Below, in pieces: positions 24,151-37,205 of a stretch of 64,000 nt of DNA. The DNA comes from Mansonella perstans (taxonomy: Eukaryota > Nematoda > Chromadorea > Rhabditida > Onchocercidae). A program made the translations under genes and the position numbers. The stretch lies in assembly GCA_037074765.1 (NCBI GenBank), contig JBAMDO010000570.1, positions 620,001-684,000 on the forward strand, in the 5' to 3' direction. Every line of letters starts with the position of its first letter. The stretch's first letter is position 1. The notes below the pieces were generated by a model. That model was not told the DNA's origin and made no database searches. It worked only from the letters and a program-made list of their open reading frames with translations.

Positions 24151-25816
24151 AAATTAAATGAATGGAAAGAAATTAAGTAACCGACTGGTTTTTATTAATA
24201 AGTGAGTGATTTGATAGAATTTATTATACTTTATTTTAAAATAACCAAAAACTCAAATGAACACTTTGTAAGCTTTTATCAAAATAATAATAAATTTTGA
24301 ATTGAAATTTAAATTAGAATTTGTAGATGCTAATTTAGCATATTATGAAAGCAGCGTAAAATTGTAAAATAAATTGATTTCAGGCAGAGAACTCATTAAC
24401 CAATAGAATTCTATGATCAAATTAATTCCTAGATAATACAAATTATTAATAATCCAATTAACTATTGGAACGAATAAATGAAAGGAACGGTAAAGCATCA
24501 CTTCAAGTTTCGTTTAAAATAAGACTATTAAATATAGATGCAGTGTCATCAACATTGCAAAGCACGTTATCAAAGGTCACGATCTCATCGAGAGGATCAC
24601 GTTATCGAAGGTCAAGCTGTACCATAATCGAATGCATCATCAGATATTTTTTTGTTATATCAGACTTACAGATGAAATGGAACACTAGGAAATTGTAATG
24701 ATTCAACGATGAAGTGGGATACACAAATTTCAAAGAGCGAACATCTTGCTACTTGAACTTTACGGCCTGCAGCAAATTTCGGCCGTACGGTGTGCGAATT
24801 GTTCTGAGGTTTGAACTAACGAAATATTCTGCAATTTGTGGATGAGACGGATATTAGTGGACTGCACGATGGATATGCATGACATTCCGGATCCGGGACT
24901 TCATTAGATACTCTGATATCTGTTATTTCTAGAGTTTAAGAGATTTACTGAAATCAATAATGAAAATATCAATTTAATTGCTGATTGTAAAATTCTCTTT
25001 TTTGTCAATTATAAAGCATTTAAATGTAATATATTTGTAAAATATTTTAAGTTTGAGAAAAGAAAACGCATTTTCTAATAATTTTAATTATCTCAGTATG
25101 TTGTAAATGTGAAAATTTCTCCAATATCTTGTACCAATTCGAAAGGAAATAAACGAAGATTAATTATCTTTATTGTATATCTTAAGGGAATTGCAATTTT
25201 CAACTGTAATCGAAGAAATGCCTTTGAAGGAAATTAGTGATCAGTTTGATTTTCAAATGATTTTGGAAGTTTTGGGGTGGAGGAAAGAAATTGTTATGAT
25301 TTCAGAGATTACAGGAATTGATATAATGAAAAAGCAGCACGAACACATGACAAGTATATGTTTATTTAGGTTTATATGAAAAAGTAGTTCTATGACTCAA
25401 ATCATTCGTTGATCTTTTATCGCATGTTTTTTTTTGGATTAAAGATTTATAAGATTATGCGAATATGTTGATCATAGATTGCTCTGTAGAAAAATATTGT
25501 CCGAATGTGAGAATTTGCTAAAGATTTAATAAATTATTATTGACCACTGGGTTGATATTCGAGATTGACTGTTATGAGAAAAGAACTGTTTCCAATTCAG
25601 ATTCGAAATTTTTGTGATGATTTTTATAAATTTAAGAAAGTGTTGGGTCTCAGCATTTCTCGTGTTCTAATTCTACTGTGTTTACTTCTACTAATGTTAA
25701 TATTTTCTTTTCACGTTCGTTTGTCGGTCGGTAAATTTTTGACTAGAATTCGGATTTTTGCAAAATTGATTTCTTCCTTGCATGACGTTTAAGTCATTTA
25801 ACAAAAATTTCGTTTC
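24151..25816. other. Intergenic DNA upstream of BRF1
   Basis: No supported exon. A short near-repeat of CACGTTATC(A/G)AAGGTCA occurs near 24562-24616. The BRF1 promoter should lie in the last few hundred bases, but I cannot identify elements. Confidence 0.5.
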
Positions 25817-25828
25817 CATTTTTTTCAG
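25817..25828 (+). promoter_or_regulatory. Probable spliced-leader acceptor of BRF1
   Basis: CCATTTTTTTCAG ends at 25828, one base before the ATG at 25830. No upstream coding exon is needed. Confidence 0.5.
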
Positions 25829-25829
25829 G

Positions 25830-28800
25830 ATGAGCCGAAAGTGTCCGAACTGTGGCAGTTCGGAAATTGACGATGATTCGGCTCGTGGTGATTCTACGTG
25901 TATGGGTTGTGGTACTGTGCTAGAAGAGTCAACCATTGTTTCGGATGTAGCGTTTCAAGAAAATGCCGGTGGTGGTCATTCGTTAGTAGGTAAGTCATCC
26001 ACCCTCACCGAATGTTTACGTCGTTCAGATAACTCAAGTAATTTCAAACGATAAAAGAAATAATTTTGCATGCAAAAAGTATAAAAGACTAGCGCTAGTA
26101 GGAATTTGAGATCATAACAGGAACTTTAACCATGCTTTCTAACATAAATATGATATTGCTGCAATGTATATTTCAAATTGCCATAATACGTTACATGACG
26201 TTTAGGTCAATTTATCTCAAAGGAACGTGGTCAGCCAACCAATCTTTCCGGTGTACCGGGTTTATCACATCAGGAATCCCGGGAAATCACCTACTACAAG
26301 GGAAGAAAATTGATCGAAGAAGTAACAGAATATTATTGATTGGATAGAATAGATTGAATTTAGCATTTTATTTGGAATAATTGACATAAATTTACACCAA
26401 CATTTTCCTTAAGTTTATATATGAGATATGCGAATTAATGATTAATTCAGGATCTCCTGTTCAGAAATTATATGCTGCAAATCTTTGTAGTGATATGGGG
26501 AAAAGAGGAAATCTTCATTCTGTTGAATTTTTAATAATGTTTCATTCATTTTTGGTCTGTATTTACAGATAGCAAGTCAGCTTCGGATTAATCAACATTG
26601 TGTTAATACAGCATTTAATTTTTTTAAAATGTGCGTCTCACGTAATTTTACGCGTGGACGTGTGCGATCACATGTTGTAGCAGCATGTTTATATATGACT
26701 TGCCGGCTGGAGAATACCGCACATTTACTGCTGGATTTCAGTGATATCACTCAGGTATCGCTTTGCCTTATTTAATAATCATCGCTCTTAGAGTTTCAGT
26801 GGGAAAATTTGTTCGCAAACGGAAACGTTCCTTCTTTTATATGTTTTTTTCCGTTGCTGTTTTTAAATTAATCGACCTTTTGTCTCGTTATTTCTCCCAA
26901 AATGATTTTCACGATTATTTCGGGTTCTAGAATAACTCTAATTCCCTTAGCTTCATATCATTTCATTCTTTGTCTCTTTAAGTCAAGAATTTTTCTTCTG
27001 TTTAAATTTTCAAGCTTCCATCAAAATTTTGCAGGTCAACGTGTTCGATTTGGGCCGAACACTGAATTTTTTGACACGTGCCTTGAAAATTAATCTTCCA
27101 ACTACCGATCCTTGCATGTACATATTACGTTTTGCAGTCTCACTCGATTTTGGTTCTAAACAGAAGGAGGTTAGCATGTGTTTTTCCAAAGTTTTTATTT
27201 TTTAAGTGATGATGAATAATTTCGTACAATTTAGTCATAATGGAATGTTAGCAATCATCTATTTGATGACATTCCAGCACATTCATTTAATGGATAAAAC
27301 TTTGAAGATTGTCTTTTATTATATTGAAAGAAAAAGAAAGTGATATTTCTTTGCGAGGAAGATATTCAAAACATGGTTATCGAAAATTTAATTCGAGCTA
27401 GATATTTCATCTTGTTAAACATACTGCTCGTTCCGTTAAATTTTTTAGTTAAAATTTTGAATTTTTTTTCAGGAACTTAGTAGGGTAGCGGAAGACTTTT
27501 CACAATTATTCCTGAACTTTCAGATTTTATTATAATTGTTTGTTGGCGTTTATTATGACATTAACTTTTATTCTGATTGCTTCTGCAGGTGGTATCTTTA
27601 GCAACCCGACTAGTACAACGAATGAAACGCGACTGGATAGCAACAGGAAGACGGCCAACTGGTCTTTGTGGTGCAGCACTGTTGCTTGCAGCACGCTGCT
27701 ACAATTTTAATCGAACTGTTGCCGATGTTGTACGTGTTGTGCATATTAGTGAAGCTGTCGTTAAGAAACGTCTTGATGAATTCGGACAGACTCCATCTAG
27801 CACGTTAACAATCGATGAATTTACATCAGTCGATTTGGTAAGTCTCAAACTTTAACCGAGAAGGTGTCAATATATCTTATCCTCGCAAACTGCGGTTTCG
27901 AATGGCATGACAAAGCTATTTCTTATTCGAAACCTCATTAGATTTTTGGAACATCTGAAAATTTTTCAAGTAAAAGTTCTGTATTGCTTTCAGGAACACT
28001 GTGAAGATCCCCCAGCATTTCGCGAATCACGTCGTAAAGCACGTGAGATGCAGTTACAGAGAGAGGAAGAAGCACTGAGGAAAATAGAACTTGAAGTTTG
28101 TGAATATATCTGAAAATTTTTTGACGTTTAAATTGATCTTTTAGCAGTCGTACTATGAACAGCAATTATCAGGAAATTGCTAAATTGAATTGTAACGCTT
28201 GTTATATATTCCTGAGAAAATCGCTTTATATTAATAGGCATAGTAAAAAAATCATTGATCAGATATCTGCAGATTTGCTGTTGCAGTTTTTCTAATTTCA
28301 AAATGCAGAATTAAATTTGCAGATGCCACCAATGGAGGCGGAAGTTGAGCGAGCTCTTGAAAAACGACGAAAGGAACGTTTCAAACGGACACAATATGCA
28401 AAAATGATGAGTGGTTCGTTGGGATTTGAGTCGGATGAACTGACTCCAGCGGATGCTGTAGTTCGAAATGAAATTGTTGATTTGGTCTTTTCCGCTGCAA
28501 GAAGTACTACTTCTCTGTAAGTAAAGCTATTTTTTTCTTTTTCGTGATTTTTATCGACTATTGCTTGTTTTTATCTTTTTATTTTTTCATTTTATTGTCT
28601 TTATCAACTATTCCAATTTTTTTCTGAATTTACGTGATCTTTATCAATCAGTAATATTTAGCACTGAATATTGTTACAGACCCGAAGCTGGCATGTCATC
28701 CACTTATGCACCTTCATTAATTAGTCTTGGCATAACACCAGTAAAAAGTGAAGTAGAATCATCGATTGCTGAAGCCAAGAGTGAGAAACACAATGGCAAT

Positions 28801-31567
28801 GGAGAGCTCGATTTGGAGGGTAAATTTTTTTTTATCAAGCAGTTTCAATAAATGGTGACATCTGATTTTGGCCGCTAGCGTAAAAAATAAACTGAATGCT
28901 ACCAACCAGGAGTTTCTGTATAATGTAGATGAATATTCAATTAGTTTTAGAAGACATATGCTGAATATTCAATTAGTTTTAGAAGACATGAATGTTTCGG
29001 ATTTCGTGAATCTTCTCCGGATTATTATGTTGTTGCAGGAATTGATGATGATGAAATCGATACATATATACTAACCAAAGAGGAGGTGGATTTGAAAACC
29101 CGTTTCTGGATGAAATTGAACGGGGAACATTTGAAAGAAATGGAACAGCGGTAAAGCTTAATTATAGTTATTGTGCTTCATAAAAATAGTAAAATGAGGC
29201 GATGTTAATAGGAAAATAGTTTGAGATTGTGACTTATATGTTTGCAGATTTTTCTGGTTTGTCTTTCTGTACCATGATTTTGCTAAACATTTAAATATTT
29301 TCCTAGACGTCGTGAAAGGGAGGAAGAATGTGAAAAAAATAATTCAATCAAAAAACGGCGTCGGATAAGTAGTATGCGTAAAAAAGGACCTATCGTTGCT
29401 GCAACTGCGCAGGAAGCAATGGAAAAAGTTATACATGTAAATTTTCTTGGGCATAATTGTTTTCATTGCGTTATATATCTTAGGAAAGTGGAATACGAGA
29501 AATTAGAGCGGAAAGACACTAATATTAGGAATGAGATATCAAGAACAGAATCATTTCAGACATTTATTTCAAAATGAGCTGATAATTTCCAATGACTTTC
29601 CCGTCTTTAGTACAAAATTTTTTAAAAATTTTTCAGGAAAAGAAACTTTCAAACAAAATAAACTATGATATTCTAAAAGAAATTGAAGATGCAGATGAAA
29701 CTGTCGTTAAATCTGAAATAGATTGCAATACAAATGATGCAAAGGAAGAAAGCGGTGAAACCAGCGATCGCACGGTCTTTTTTTTCTTTAATTTTGTCTC
29801 TACCTTTCATAATGCATCTTATCATCTCAGAGGGAACAAATCAAAATAAGCAGCCGGTTGTGGTATTTTCCAGGGCGAAATGTACCTTCTTTATTTAAAT
29901 ATGGATTGGATCATAACTGTATTTGTGACATTTATTATCTTTACTCTTCACCGAATTCTTAAGGACAAACTCATACTTCACATTCTTTTTCCTCTTTCTA
30001 TTTATGATCTTTTAATCCACATAAAAAATTTTTTGGTGAACAGGTGGTTAGCTGGTAGCTGAGAGATTAAAAATGATCTTACGAAGTTAATTCAAACCAG
30101 TGATAAAAGTAGGAAAGTGCTGATCTCTGGATTTATTTGAAGTTAATGTTCAGTCCCAAATTAGTTTTTTCTAGGATAAATTTTAAATTATTTATTTCAG
30201 TTGTTTAAAGATAATAGAAATCTGACCTTGACGGCAGGAAAAGCATTGAAAAGTCGGAAACGTTTTCGGCCGAATATCAGCCTCGCAACGAAAAAAGCTG
30301 TTGAGCAAACGATTTCAGTAATAGCTGCATCCAATGTTGCCGAGAAAAATAATCAAGGAAACGAAGGTAAAATTAACCATAACGTTTTTCCAATAAAAAT
30401 TTTCCTTTAAAAGGATGTTAGGATTCTAAAGAATGAAACTCTTCTATGTTGGAAGTCTTAATGATTTATATGACTTATCTGTATAATACTGAAAGATGAT
30501 TTCGGTAGGAACGGAAAGCATTTGTTTTGAAGTGACGAAATGCAATTAAGAGTTAAAAGGAATGACTTCCGATATTAAGATAATAAGTTATTATTTGAGC
30601 TGCAAATTAAGTTTTCGAGGCTTCTGCAAAAAACCTCATCATTCATTTTATTATGTTCATCATTTTACATCATATTTTAGGATCTTTACAAGGCTCATCA
30701 GTGGAAGGGGGAGAAAGTACTGTATTTGTTGGCGAAGCGAAGATTATCAAAAGGTAATTAAAACTTGCTTGTTTCATGCAAAACGCTTGAAAATCCATTA
30801 TTTTCTTTGTTTAAGTTAATGATGTTACCAATTTTTTGGTGTTCATTTTTATTTCCAGGAAATATGCCGGAACTGAATATCGAACATCAAGCAGTATCGA
30901 AAAAAGTGCTACGGTAGCAGAAATTAGCATATCCTCTACTCCAGTGGAGCTGCCTATTTTACGGCGTGACATGGATGAGCTAGATTCTTTGCAAGCTGGA
31001 ACCTCCGATTCAAGTACAGAGTTCCAGGGGAAGATTGGTAGCTTGACAAGAACAAGACCGACAAAATTAACTGTTGAAGGAAGTCCTGAATCAATTGATT
31101 TCAACTCTAAAAGTGCAACTGTAATAAAATTGCCATCCGAAAAACCGCGTGCTATTAAAGGAAGATATGCAAAGATGCAGCCAAATTTGAAGTCTGTTCA
31201 AAAATCAATCAAGCCTGTGGACCAGGATAGTCAGATATCATCTTTAGCGGTTATATCAGAGGTTCCAGAAAAAGATTACATCGAGGATGTTGGTAGACAG
31301 CAAACGAAGAATGATAGCGAAGTCCCTTCAACATCTGGGAGTTCAAGAGAAGCTGTAAGCACTGAAAGTGTTAGCAAAGAGCCAGTGGCGCAATGTACTA
31401 ATGAGATCCATTCCACAAAAACGAAGGCGACAGAAGATATTGCCATTGAAAATAAAACGCAAAAAGGAAAAGCGAAAAGTCGGTATCTGAAAATGAAGCC
31501 CAATTTGTTGAAACAAGCTGAAATAAAAGCAAGCGAGGTTAAGATTCGCACTACTGATCGAAGCTAA
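25830..31567 (+). CDS. brf-1: BRF1, TFIIB-related subunit of RNA polymerase III factor TFIIIB
   Basis: Fourteen exons join to 2610 nt (869 residues plus TAA): 25830-25989, 26206-26321, 26569-26754, 27035-27169, 27589-27837, 27994-28095, 28323-28516, 28680-28819, 29039-29150, 29307-29436, 29637-29774, 30201-30366, 30681-30753 and 30859-31567. The zinc ribbon is C5-C8-C24-C27. Two cyclin folds follow (about 90-190 and 195-280), with [18 protein letters not shown] and [45 protein letters not shown] (about 428-445) and the basic block before [10 protein letters not shown] match BRF1 homology regions. The nuclear role is placing Pol III at tRNA and 5S genes with TBP and BDP1. The exon 11 donor (ACG/GTCTTT) is weak, so that junction is less sure. 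The long low-complexity tail (exons 12-14) is divergent; see findings. Confidence 0.95.
28930..28990 (+). repeat. Tandem duplication in BRF1 intron 8
   Basis: A unit of about 32 bases (GAATATTCAATTAGTTTTAG plus AAGACAT) occurs twice back to back. It lies within the intron and does not affect the frame. Confidence 0.8.
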
Positions 31568-33306
31568 TTACGATATTAAGATGTAGAAAATAAGCTTGTA
31601 TTTTTCGAAATTTCTTTAAAATTCTGTTGAATGCTTTTATAAAATTTAGTCATAGTAGAACTTTAGCAGTGCTTCTTTTAACGGGTAGAACTCTAGAAAG
31701 TATCTTTATATTAGAGTGGATTACGACTTTTCTTTGCAAGAAAGATAGTTAAGAATTTGATGATTTTTTCCTCAGTTCCAGAGTTCTTCCATGTTATTAT
31801 TGGGCATGTTTTTATAAATGATGATATTCTTTAGCTATTTATTTCTTTATTTCCATAGAAATTTTCGTGTTACAGAAATCCTGACGATATTGGATTAGCT
31901 GCTCCAAAAAATGAATAACAGAGATCTTAAACAGCAATACTTATGCATCTCTGCTCAAGGTAAGTAATGTGTTTTTATTAAAAAGTTCTAATTCAGTGCT
32001 ATTCGCTTAATTATGGATCTGACTATTTTGCTGAGGTTTCTGAAAGTCCTAAATGAAACATATATGTAAGCATCGTACTACTTAAAAGATTTTGTTTCAG
32101 TTGTTTTTTCCCCAATACGAAACTAAGGAACAAGAATGAGAATCTTAAATACGATAAAGTCGAATTCTGATTTGAATCTAACCTAGTGGCTATGGCTAGG
32201 ATACTATAGAATATCCCGCACTTTTTTTGATTTGTCATAGTTTTCCTATTGTTAACTTAAGGATTGGTGAGATTCTTATTAAAATGCTCTACAAAGAAAA
32301 GTCATGGTTTATATATTATTATCACGATGTAAACATTTTCTACGTCTCACTTAATCGAACTCGTGCTTCGCATTGTATTGATTTTGTTCTTGTTTCTTTA
32401 CGCTGCTCAGATTTCCCTTCTTGATATTTTTTGTCAATATTAATAATATTTGCTATTTTTTGTTAATTTTGAATATAATATCAGATTTATACTTTCTTTT
32501 ATATTTTTTACCGCTGCATCATGATTTTTAAGGTGTATCGTCAGTGATATTTAAAATCTCCTTCCAAAAAAGGAAATTATGTCATTTCATGATTCCTAAG
32601 CACTTTTTTCCGAGTTTTTAAAATAATTTCACCTTGCCGGGCGGGTGAATAATGAGCCTTGGGTTGATCATTGTTAATTGATAATGTAAATATTACTTTT
32701 AAATTTGTCCTGTATTTTGTGTATTTTAGTTGTGTGAATGCATAAGAGAGTGATAATTTCTTGAAGACCGGTGGTATTCTACCGTCATTTTCGAAATAAA
32801 TAAAAACTAGTCCGCTTTGACAGATCGGAAATGGTTTCTTGCATTGCAAAACATTCGTCAATCTTAGGAGACTATTCAGAATTTCTTCTGATTTGAAATA
32901 GGTATTTTCATTTAATAGGGATTGGGATAAAAGAACTGAAAAGTCAAAGTTCTACAATTGGAATGCAGCACATATCTAAAGTGATGTGGGAACAAAAACC
33001 AATAATTATCCAGCGATGGTGCGTCGTATTGATCAGGAAAGAATACATGAAAGTGAGAAAAAGTGTCGAGATGTTACGAATCAAATAATTGGAAGCTTAA
33101 ATCCACATTGATAAACACGTACTAACTTCAGGATTTATGCAAATTACGGGAAACTTCAGAAATACCTTGAATGCAAGATGCATAGATTATCCATCAGAAA
33201 GATTTCCAAAAGATAAAATCTATTTTAGACTGACTACAGTGATGTTTGGATTTCTGATATTAAAGAAATTTTCCTTTTACTTTTGAGATCTTAAAATTGC
33301 AGTAAA
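31568..33306. other. Space between convergent BRF1 and SOSS-B genes
   Basis: The 3' UTRs of both genes are expected here. A short open tail after an acceptor near 31875 (NPDDIGLAAPKNE then stop) could be a lone terminal exon, but no partner exon in the right phase was found. Confidence 0.5.
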
Positions 33307-34661
33307 TCAAGAATTTCTTGAGTTTTTACTAGTAATGTTATCGCGTCGGAATTGCGCCTGAGATGGCGCTGGTCGTTTTACCGGTCGATGGATACCAGTT
33401 GCTGAGTGGGATCGTTGCACATTACCGTTACCTGAAGCAAAACGAAAATAGTCGGAGAAATTGATAATTCGAGTAGTTGTAGCTCATCACGAGAATGATG
33501 ATATAATCAAACGGTGCATAAATATGGTATGTGTAGAAGCTTGATGTATGTCAAAAAAAGTGATATATGTTAAGAAAATATCTGCAAATCTGATGTAATA
33601 ATATCCCGAATATTTTGACCATCAAATATATTAACTGAAAAAAACATTTACCTCCTTGTCCATTGCCTGTTGTTTCATCATCTGGTGAACCTTTCCGATT
33701 CGATGGAAATTTCGCCGCATAGTCGGCATTGTATTCACTCATATTTGGAACTTCCGAATAAATCATAAAAAACTCACCAGTTTTAATTAATTCACCCATT
33801 TTGCCGTATGATAAGCTCAGTGAACCCTTGAAGATTGTCGTAAAACCATTCCTAAAAGTAAACAAGAAAACAAAATTGCTCAATACCAATAGTGTACTAT
33901 TTTTTCATAAGTTTTAGAATATGTTGAAATGGAGCAGAGAACATAAATCACAATGATTAAACATTGCGCTCTACTTGTCGGATATTATAAGGAAATCATT
34001 CAGGACGTATCCGACAACACTTTCTTCCTCCTAGCATAGAGAAACTGGAAGGACTAACCTTAGACGCCAAATATCACCAGCGGTAATATTATCACCAATA
34101 TCGTTCCAAACACCCATGAGAATGGAACCTGTCGGATCAGCAACGCGTATTGTTCGAACATCATGTCCTTGGGGTGTACGTCGTGACTGACCTGAAATGT
34201 GCGATCAACTAGACCTTATAGCAAGTAGTTTTATTTTATTTTTCTTTTTCAAATCATTATTTTTGGATCAATACCTTACAAGTGTAGTGAAAAAGCAGAA
34301 GTTGTGTCACTTTCATCAATCGGTGATACAATTGCGGAACCATTAATAGTACAATCTGGCAAATGAATAAAAAACCGAAAGGAAAATACTGTATAATAAA
34401 TGTAATGAAATAAAATGAATTTGATTATTTCACTGAAAATAAACTTTGCAAATAATTTGGAATTGTTCAGAATAAAACATGGATAAGATTAAATGAAATA
34501 AATTATACTCGCACTAAATCAAACAAATGATTTTACCTTTAAAGTTGTAATGTAAGACTTAAAAACTTACCAATGTCAAGAACAATAAATGTCAAATTGA
34601 TATTTTTCATATTTGGCATTAACTGTGAGATCGAATTTGCTCGGATTATGTCACCTGACAT
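33307..34661 (-). CDS. NABP: SOSS complex subunit B (NABP/hSSB-type single-strand DNA-binding protein)
   Basis: Four minus-strand exons join to 549 nt (182 residues plus TGA): 34571-34661, 34059-34191, 33652-33851 and 33307-33431. The single OB fold fills about residues 10-115. Telling segments are MKNINLTFIVLDIG, HDVRTIRVADPTGSILMGVW, GDNITAGDIWRL, FKGSLSLSYGKMGEL and GEFFMIYSEVPNMSE, which parallel human NABP1/NABP2 closely. The tail is short, polar and basic (VKRPAPSQAQFRR), as in the family, where it is disordered. In animals SOSS-B binds single-stranded DNA at breaks together with INTS3. A TTTCAG acceptor lies two bases before the ATG, suggesting trans-splicing. The gene is convergent with BRF1. 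Confidence 0.93.
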
Positions 34662-34663
34662 AA

Positions 34664-34675
34664 CTGAAATTTTAA
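34664..34675 (-). promoter_or_regulatory. Probable spliced-leader acceptor of the SOSS-B gene
   Basis: On the minus strand TTTAAAATTTCAG ends two bases before the ATG at 34661. Trans-splicing is inferred. Confidence 0.5.
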
Positions 34676-35394
34676 AAATTGATATCGAATTTAAAAACTG
34701 GATTAAAATAGTGCAATCAACCGGCAGAAGTAAGTATTACGTAAAAAATAAAATTACGCAAACCGTAAGTCATTTACGTTAATTTAGTATAAGTAGATGC
34801 TAACTCCCGCAAAATGCCAGGAAAAATCGATAATATTTCCAAATAGGGATTAAACGGACAAGAAAACATTACAGGAAAGTTACAAACTGCAGTAATATTG
34901 GAGGAGAAATAGTATTGGAACAGATAATGCGTAGAAAAAAATTGATTGCGGAAACTGTGTCAGTGTAGATGTTTGAAGAGATGTTAGAGAAAAAAATTTG
35001 TCCTTGAGAACTGTATCAGCAGAAATTAAGAGAATGATAGAGGAAAAATTGATTGAGGAAATTGAACAGAAGTGAAAGATACCGGAGAAGGAAATTAACT
35101 GCAGGGAACTATGTTAGCAGAGATTGAGAAAATGCTAGAGAAAAGAATTAATTACGAGAAACTGCATAGGTAAAAGATTGAAAAAACAACGGAAATATCA
35201 GTGAGGAGATAGATCAGTTAGGAGAGAAACAAACGGCTATACAAATGTTCCCAAGGCTTATATTTCAAATAAGACATACATCCACATTAAATAAATTTTA
35301 TGGAACATTGTTTAAATTTCAGATTTTAAATGGTTGCAAATTTTTTTGAAACATATCAGTTGTGCAAGAGTAAAATGGCAGTTGTGTAAAAGTT
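34676..35394. other. Intergenic DNA, no gene seen
   Basis: Purine-rich, with repeated GAGAAA/TTAGAGAAAAA-type segments between about 34860 and 35230 that look like a very degenerate repeat. No exon could be supported. Confidence 0.4.
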
Positions 35395-35812
35395 ACGTAC
35401 AAATGGAAAAGTTATGTATACGTGCAAAAGTTACGTATACATGCAAAAGTTACGTATACATGCGAAAGTTACGTATACATGCAAAAGTTACGTATACATG
35501 CGAAAGTTACGTATACATGCAAAAGTTACGTATACATTCAAAAGTTACGTATACATGCGAAAGTTACGTATACATGCGAAAGTTACGTATACATGCAAAA
35601 GTTACGTATACATGCGAAAGTTACGTATACATGCAAAAGTTACGTATACATGCAAAAGTTACGTATACATGCAAAAGTTACGTATACATGCGAAAGTTAC
35701 GTATACATGCAAAAGTTACGTATACATGCAAAAGTTACGTATACATGCGAAAGTTACGTATACATGCAAAAGTTACGTATACATTCAAAAGTTACGCATA
35801 CATCCAAAAGTT
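35395..35812 (+). repeat. 19-bp minisatellite, 22 copies
   Basis: Unit ACGTATACATGCAAAAGTT with sparse substitutions (mainly GCAAAAG versus GCGAAAG, and ATTC for ATGC). The span of 418 bases is exactly 22 units. The first and last two units are the most divergent. The array is open in all three forward frames because the unit has no stop in any phase. I regard the three overlapping frames as products of the repeat. Confidence 0.95.
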
Positions 35813-35934
35813 ACGTTATCAATGTTTATCATGGCGCACACCATGTTCACCAAATGTCCTGCAGTACCAAACCAAATGAGCGCAATATGTAACCTGAAAC
35901 CATATCAAATTGCGCTTATTTAAACTATCTAAAC

Positions 35935-36055
35935 AATTTCGATCATTATCAGCCATTATCAGTTGTTATTAGTCATTAACCATTATCATTATCATCGTCA
36001 TCATCATCAGCAATATCATTCATGTATTAAGTAATAAAAAAAAAAAAAAAAAACA
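35935..36055 (+). repeat. ATTATC/ATC microsatellite followed by poly-A
   Basis: Imperfect CATTATCA and CATCAT units run to about 36015, followed by a run of about 18 A at 36035-36053. Confidence 0.8.
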
Positions 36056-36533
36056 AAAAAGAGGCAAAAAATCCATATAACTAATTTGAACTTTTGAGTA
36101 ACTTTCCACGTAACCAAATTGAATCTGATTAAGTGATAGATATAATTGGCACCTGATATTATGAACTACGAGGATGCATAGTTTGTTTTGAAAAAAAAAT
36201 GAATCATTACATAAATTTATTTCACATATGTCATGTCACGATTTTATCACAGGCTTGTACTTCGATAAACTTTTCAATCTCTTATATAGAGATATGCAAA
36301 CTTATATAGAGATATCCTTTACACTTTTAATTTGAATTTTCTTCATTATTCTCTCTGCAAAAAAAACTAATAATACCAAAGATTTTTTAAAAAACAAACG
36401 CGTTTTGTAATATGTACATATATTTCAAATATATGGTGAATTTATAAATTTTAATTTATAAGAATTGAATTTCAGTCTGTGTTACTATTATTATATCATT
36501 ATCACTGTCGAAGAGTATAGATGCGATACAGAA

Positions 36534-36764
36534 ATGAATAAATTCAGCGAGGATGAAAAAAGTGTTTTATTGGAAGCATTGAATCGTTTACAAATAGAAA
36601 AACTAAAAAATGCCGTCCATATAGAATTGGAATAATTGCCAAATTTTTTTTATCGAAATTAAACAAACTTTTTTTGGCTTTTTCTATGCTCAACAAAATA
36701 GCTGGAACATGAAAGTTTATTGGCGATTTGTGAAAAATGTAAAATTTGTTCGCGAGTAATTTAA
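36534..36764 (+). CDS. Possible tiny gene or orphan exons, function unknown
   Basis: After a GAATTTCAG acceptor (about 36474), an ATG at 36534 opens a 33-codon frame, MNKFSEDEKSVLLEALNRLQ and onward to TAA at 36635, with coding-like composition. A second open piece, 36702-36764, follows an AAAATAG acceptor and reads LEHESLLAICEKCKICSR, with a possible donor (CGA/GTAATT) or a stop. The two join in phase only through a poor GTCCAT donor after codon 27. No family recognised. The start and the junction are guesses. Confidence 0.25.
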
Positions 36765-36959
36765 TTTTTGCTATTTTTGTTTTTGTTCAAATAAAATTTT
36801 TCGAGAAAATTTTTGAAAAAAGTGGGACAATATTTAGTTTTGTTCTTTGCTATAAATTTTTATTAGTAAATGAATAACATTAGTGAATTTTGAATGAAAT
36901 AATAAAAGAAAATTTTAATAATTTCACTTTGAGAAATATTAATTTCATGCTCATATCTC

Positions 36960-37205
36960 ATATATATATATATATATTTTCTTGTTCAAATGAAATTGAC
37001 AAGAAAATTTTGAACAAAATAGAATAAACATTTGAATGATAACTAATAAAGATTTTTCCTTCGTTGTTTTTCGTTTTTTTTGTTATTATTACAATTTCGA
37101 GCATTTGTAGGAAGATAACGTTTGAAATGAATAAAAACAATTAATCAATAGTTTAATTTGTTGAATGATTTATATCGTAAGTTATATATATATATATATA
37201 TAAAT
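36960..37205. repeat. Two (AT)n microsatellites
   Basis: Short TATATA runs at about 36960-36977 and 37183-37202. Confidence 0.85.

Noticed and set aside
31276..31551. Minus-strand ORF over the BRF1 last exon
   Set aside because: Shadow of a long exon; composition and homology support only the plus strand.
31875..31918. Alternative last exon of BRF1 (NPDDIGLAAPKNE)
   Set aside because: No donor in the BRF1 last exon gives the required phase; left as unassigned.
35395..35812. CRISPR array
   Set aside because: Direct repeats are head to tail with no spacers, and the genome is eukaryotic.
35334..35923. Three overlapping ORFs of 156-181 codons as protein genes
   Set aside because: They are all readings of the 19-bp repeat in different frames; no splice or start context supports a gene.
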